Below, one piece after another: positions 61,539 through 64,000 of a DNA stretch of 64,000 bases. The notes below the pieces were generated by a model. It saw nothing but the letters and a program-made list of their open reading frames with translations. It ran no database searches and was not told the origin of the DNA. Within the stretch, counting starts at the first letter, position 1. Each line of letters begins with the position of its first letter. The stretch spans positions 992,001 to 1,056,000 of the forward strand of contig NW_025920106.1 in assembly GCF_902686445.1 (NCBI RefSeq), in the 5' to 3' direction. This stretch comes from Sciurus carolinensis. Its lineage: Eukaryota; Chordata; Mammalia; Rodentia; Sciuridae. The position numbers and the translations under genes were made by a program.

Positions 61539-62424
61539 CCAATGCTGTGGAGAAAAAATTTAGAATAAAAAGAGCTAGATTTAATTTATCTTTGGGGGAT
61601 CTAAAGGAGACCCCTATTCCCCCTTTTTGTTTTATTAAACAATTTTTTAGGGTAAAGTGGGTTCTTTCTACAATACCTTGACCTTGTGGATTATAAGGAA
61701 TTCCGGTAATTAATTGTATATTTAATGTGTCTGCAAACTGTTTGAAACTTTTAGATGTATAGGCAGGTCCATTGTCTGTCTTAATGCTTTTTGGAATGCC
61801 CCAACAGGCAAAGGCTTGTAAACAATGTTGAATGACATTGGAGACCTTTTCTCCAGATAATGCAGAAGCCATAATAACTCCTGAATTAGTATCAGTAGAC
61901 ACATGTACATATCTGAGATTACCAAATTCTAATATATGAGTTACATCCATTTGCCATATATGATTTGGCAAAAGACCTCGGGGATTAACTCCAATTGACT
62001 GTACTGGGATAAGGGGTGCACAGTGTTGACAGTTTTTGACTATCTGTCGAGCAAGGTGTTTTGGGATTTGAAATTTTCTTACTAAGGTAGTAGAATTAAC
62101 ATGAAATTTGTCATGGAAAAGTTTTGATTGTTCTTCCACAGAAAACACAAAGGAAGATCTAGTAGCCAAATCTACAATAGTGTTTCCTTTAGATAAAGTT
62201 CCTGGCAAATTAGTGTGGGCCCTGATATGTCCCACATAGAAAGGTTCACAATGTTGAAGGATTATTTTTTGTAGACTAGAAAAATAAGGAGCAATAGTAG
62301 AGTGTGGAGAGATATAAGGTACTGTTTCCAAAACAGATAAAGAGTTGACAATATAATAGCTGTCTGTTAATAGGTTAAAAGGCACATTATTTAATATTTT
62401 GAAAGCCATAGTTACTGCAGCCAA
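61393..62424 (-). pseudogene. ERV2 pol: RNase H end and integrase core
   Basis: The integrase inserts viral DNA into host DNA. This 343-codon frame begins inside RNase H (LLTDSYYIVNSL, HIRAHTNLPG). It then has an intact zinc-binding motif (HDKFH, then CQHC) and all three catalytic residues: D in WQMDVTHI, D in KTDNGPAYTS and E in GQGIVERTH. The core is the longest open piece of the provirus here. A frameshift near 61540 separates it from its C-terminal domain, and another near 62415 separates it from the upstream RNase H frame. The catalytic motifs have survived, but the polyprotein cannot be read through. Confidence 0.9.
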
Positions 62425-62963
62425 TTTGGTAACTTGAGTGGAGTGGGGTTGAATAATGAGAGTATAGACTTTGTCATTGATGAGAACAGCCCAACTCCAT
62501 TTTTAGATCCATCAGTAAAAATGGTTGTACAATTTTTTATAGGATTAGATCTAGTGACTTTAGGAAAAATGATGGGAGTATTTTTACAGAATTGGATCCA
62601 AGGATGTTTGGGGTAATGATTATCAAAAGTTGCAGTAGTGGTACAGTAGAGTACAGTCCAATCTGAATCATTATTTATTAGCCATGATAGTTGATTAACA
62701 GTATATGGAGTAACAATGGTTGTTGGTTGTACACCAAAGGTGGTGATACATGTTTCTATGCCTTTGAGTACTAGCTGAGTCATAGCAGTAGGATAGGACT
62801 GTAACATTTTTGTAGGAGAACTAGAGAGATGAATGCTTTGTAGTGGACCACCTTGCCATAAAACACCTGAGGGGCTATGACTCTCAGGAAAAATAATCAA
62901 CATTAATGGCTGTGACGGATCACAGCGAACTATCTGACAAGATTGTAACCGTTCTTGAACCAA
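62412..62963 (-). pseudogene. ERV2 pol: RT connection and RNase H start
   Basis: A 183-codon frame whose later part has the RNase H motif TIFTDGSKNG and whose earlier part corresponds to the RT thumb/connection (VNQLSWLINNDSDW). It is out of frame with both neighbours. 62964-63114 is a short RT stretch without a good open frame. Confidence 0.82.
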
Positions 62964-63114
62964 TTGTATAGCCCCTTTTGTTTTAGGGGTCAGACTTCTA
63001 CTAGAATTTAAATCAGGGTCACCTTTAAGGATGTCAAATAAAGGCTTTAACTCTCCTGTAGATAATTTTAAATAAGGTCTGATCCAATTGACATCTCCTA
63101 ATAATTTTTGATAA

Positions 63115-63843
63115 TCATTTAGGGTTTTTAATTGGTCTGTTCTGATAGTAAGCTTTAAAGGTTGGACTGTAGTAGCAGACAGTTTTGTTCCTAGATAATG
63201 TTGTAGTTCTCCTGTTTGTAATTTTTCTGGTGCTATGGTTAATCCCTAAAAACTTAATTTTTTCAGTCATGAACTGTAATGCCTGTGTTAGAATGTCTCT
63301 ATCTTTATGACATATTAATATGTCATCTATATAATGATAGATAAGCAATTCCCGAAAGTTATTTTGAGTGGTTTTTAAACCTTTATCTACATATATTTGG
63401 CACATTGTAGGGCTATTGGCCATGCCCTGAGGCAACACTATCCATTCAAATCTTTGATCGGGTTGGGAATGATTTATGGCAGGCAGAGTGAAAGCAAATC
63501 TCCAACAATCCTTTCTATGGAGGGGAATGGAGAAAAAACAGTCCTTTAAGTCTAATATAATGGTGGGCCAGTGTTTAGGTAAAGCTGAGACTAATGGTAA
63601 CCCACATTGGATAGGTCCCATAGGGTACATTTGATTATTAATGGCCCAAAGATCATGTAATAACCTCCATTTTCCTGATTTTTTCTTAATGACAAATATT
63701 GGAGTATTCCAGGGAGAGGTAGAGGGTTGCAGGTGACCCGCATTAAGTTGCTCCCATACTAATTCATGAGCAGCCTCTAGTTTTTCCTTAGTGAGGGGCC
63801 ACTGTGGTACCCAACAAAGCTTATTGCTCAGGAAGGCGATGTT
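63115..63843 (-). pseudogene. ERV2 pol: reverse transcriptase domain
   Basis: The RT copies viral RNA into DNA. The frame is open from 63843, upstream of the first methionine at 63630, for 243 codons. It carries WPLTKEKLEAAHELVWEQL, IFVIKKKSGKWRLLHDL, ILDLKDCFFSIPLH (first catalytic Asp), LPQGMANSP and the active site YIDDIL. An in-frame stop at 63844-63846 separates it from the upstream part of pol, so it is not expressed as a full polyprotein. Confidence 0.9.
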
Positions 63844-63846
63844 TTA

Positions 63847-64000
63847 TCCTATGGAAACACACAAACCGAGCCTTGGCTCTAGTAAAGCACCGGGTAAAGA
63901 AAAATTTAGACTCTATAACATAGTACAATACTCTAACAGTTGCTTAACCATAATTGTATAAACCCCTATTTTTAAGACTAATTGTTCTAAAGAATAAAAC
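63847..64000 (-). pseudogene. ERV2 pol, upstream piece running off the window
   Basis: Expected to hold the RT N-terminus and the end of the protease region. It is too short and decayed to assign residues with confidence. Confidence 0.5.

Larger units (their letters stand above)
59723..64000 (-). mobile_element. ERV2 (betaretrovirus-like) provirus, 3' part
   Basis: An endogenous retrovirus lying antisense. From right to left: RT, RNase H, integrase, a short env, polypurine tract and 3' LTR. Its gag, protease and 5' LTR would lie beyond 64000. The motif content (YIDDIL reverse transcriptase, HHCC/DDE integrase, TM with CVTPIVYDN) points to class II. Frameshifts and a stop in pol and a shortened env show that it is defective. 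It inserted into copy 2 of the segmental duplicate. Confidence 0.92.

Overview
The window looks like nuclear DNA from a squirrel-family rodent (Sciuridae: ground squirrel, marmot or relative). The evidence is the SINE content: tRNA-like ID elements whose tail reads AATAAATAAAATAAAGGTCC (9589-9717, 24056-24185), and composite B1-plus-ID SINEs of the B1-dID/MEN kind (14536, 26595, 34715, 58085). These sit among several antisense L1 copies and class II (ERV2, IAP/betaretrovirus-like) LTRs. I see no intact host protein-coding gene. The one host gene trace is the finger exon of a KRAB-type C2H2 zinc-finger gene, broken as assembled and cut by a 500-N gap.

Layout. 1-2576 is unassigned AT-rich DNA with a (TA)n tract. 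2577-9045 is a long decayed L1 on the minus strand (L1-A) with a tandem 5' UTR and a solo ERV2 LTR (7318-7755) inside ORF1. 9046-12530 is mostly unassigned. 12530-15704 is an ancient antisense L1M carrying a plus-strand solo LTR (13122-13438) and a SINE, followed by another IAP-like solo LTR (15711-16401). 16402-28369 is ordinary intergenic DNA with scattered SINE, MIR and possible L2 pieces. 28370-33575 is a second decayed L1 (L1-B). 33576-39025 is unassigned apart from one SINE.

39030-46075 is the most unusual part: about 7 kb of degenerate tandem repeat with a 32-bp period. It ends about 270 bp before the zinc-finger reading frame (46345-47386), so it probably lies in the intron just upstream. 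The finger exon runs into the gap through near-identical 84-bp finger units. Beyond the gap, L1-C (47887-49445 and 55213-56103) is split by a nearly full-length L1-D (49446-55212).

56104-59722 is a diverged duplicate of 11708-13660, sharing an L1M and an element nested in it. It is interrupted by the 3' end of an ERV2 provirus (59723 to beyond 64000, minus strand) with 3' LTR, polypurine tract, a defective env and a frameshifted pol.

The elements have a relative order: the L1M, its nested insert and the duplication are oldest; LTRs then entered each duplicate separately. Two LTRs share an identical 16-bp block containing a YY1-type AAGATGGCG core, and the same core lies at the 5' end of L1-D. 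Coordinates of old repeats are approximate, and all identity judgements were made by eye.
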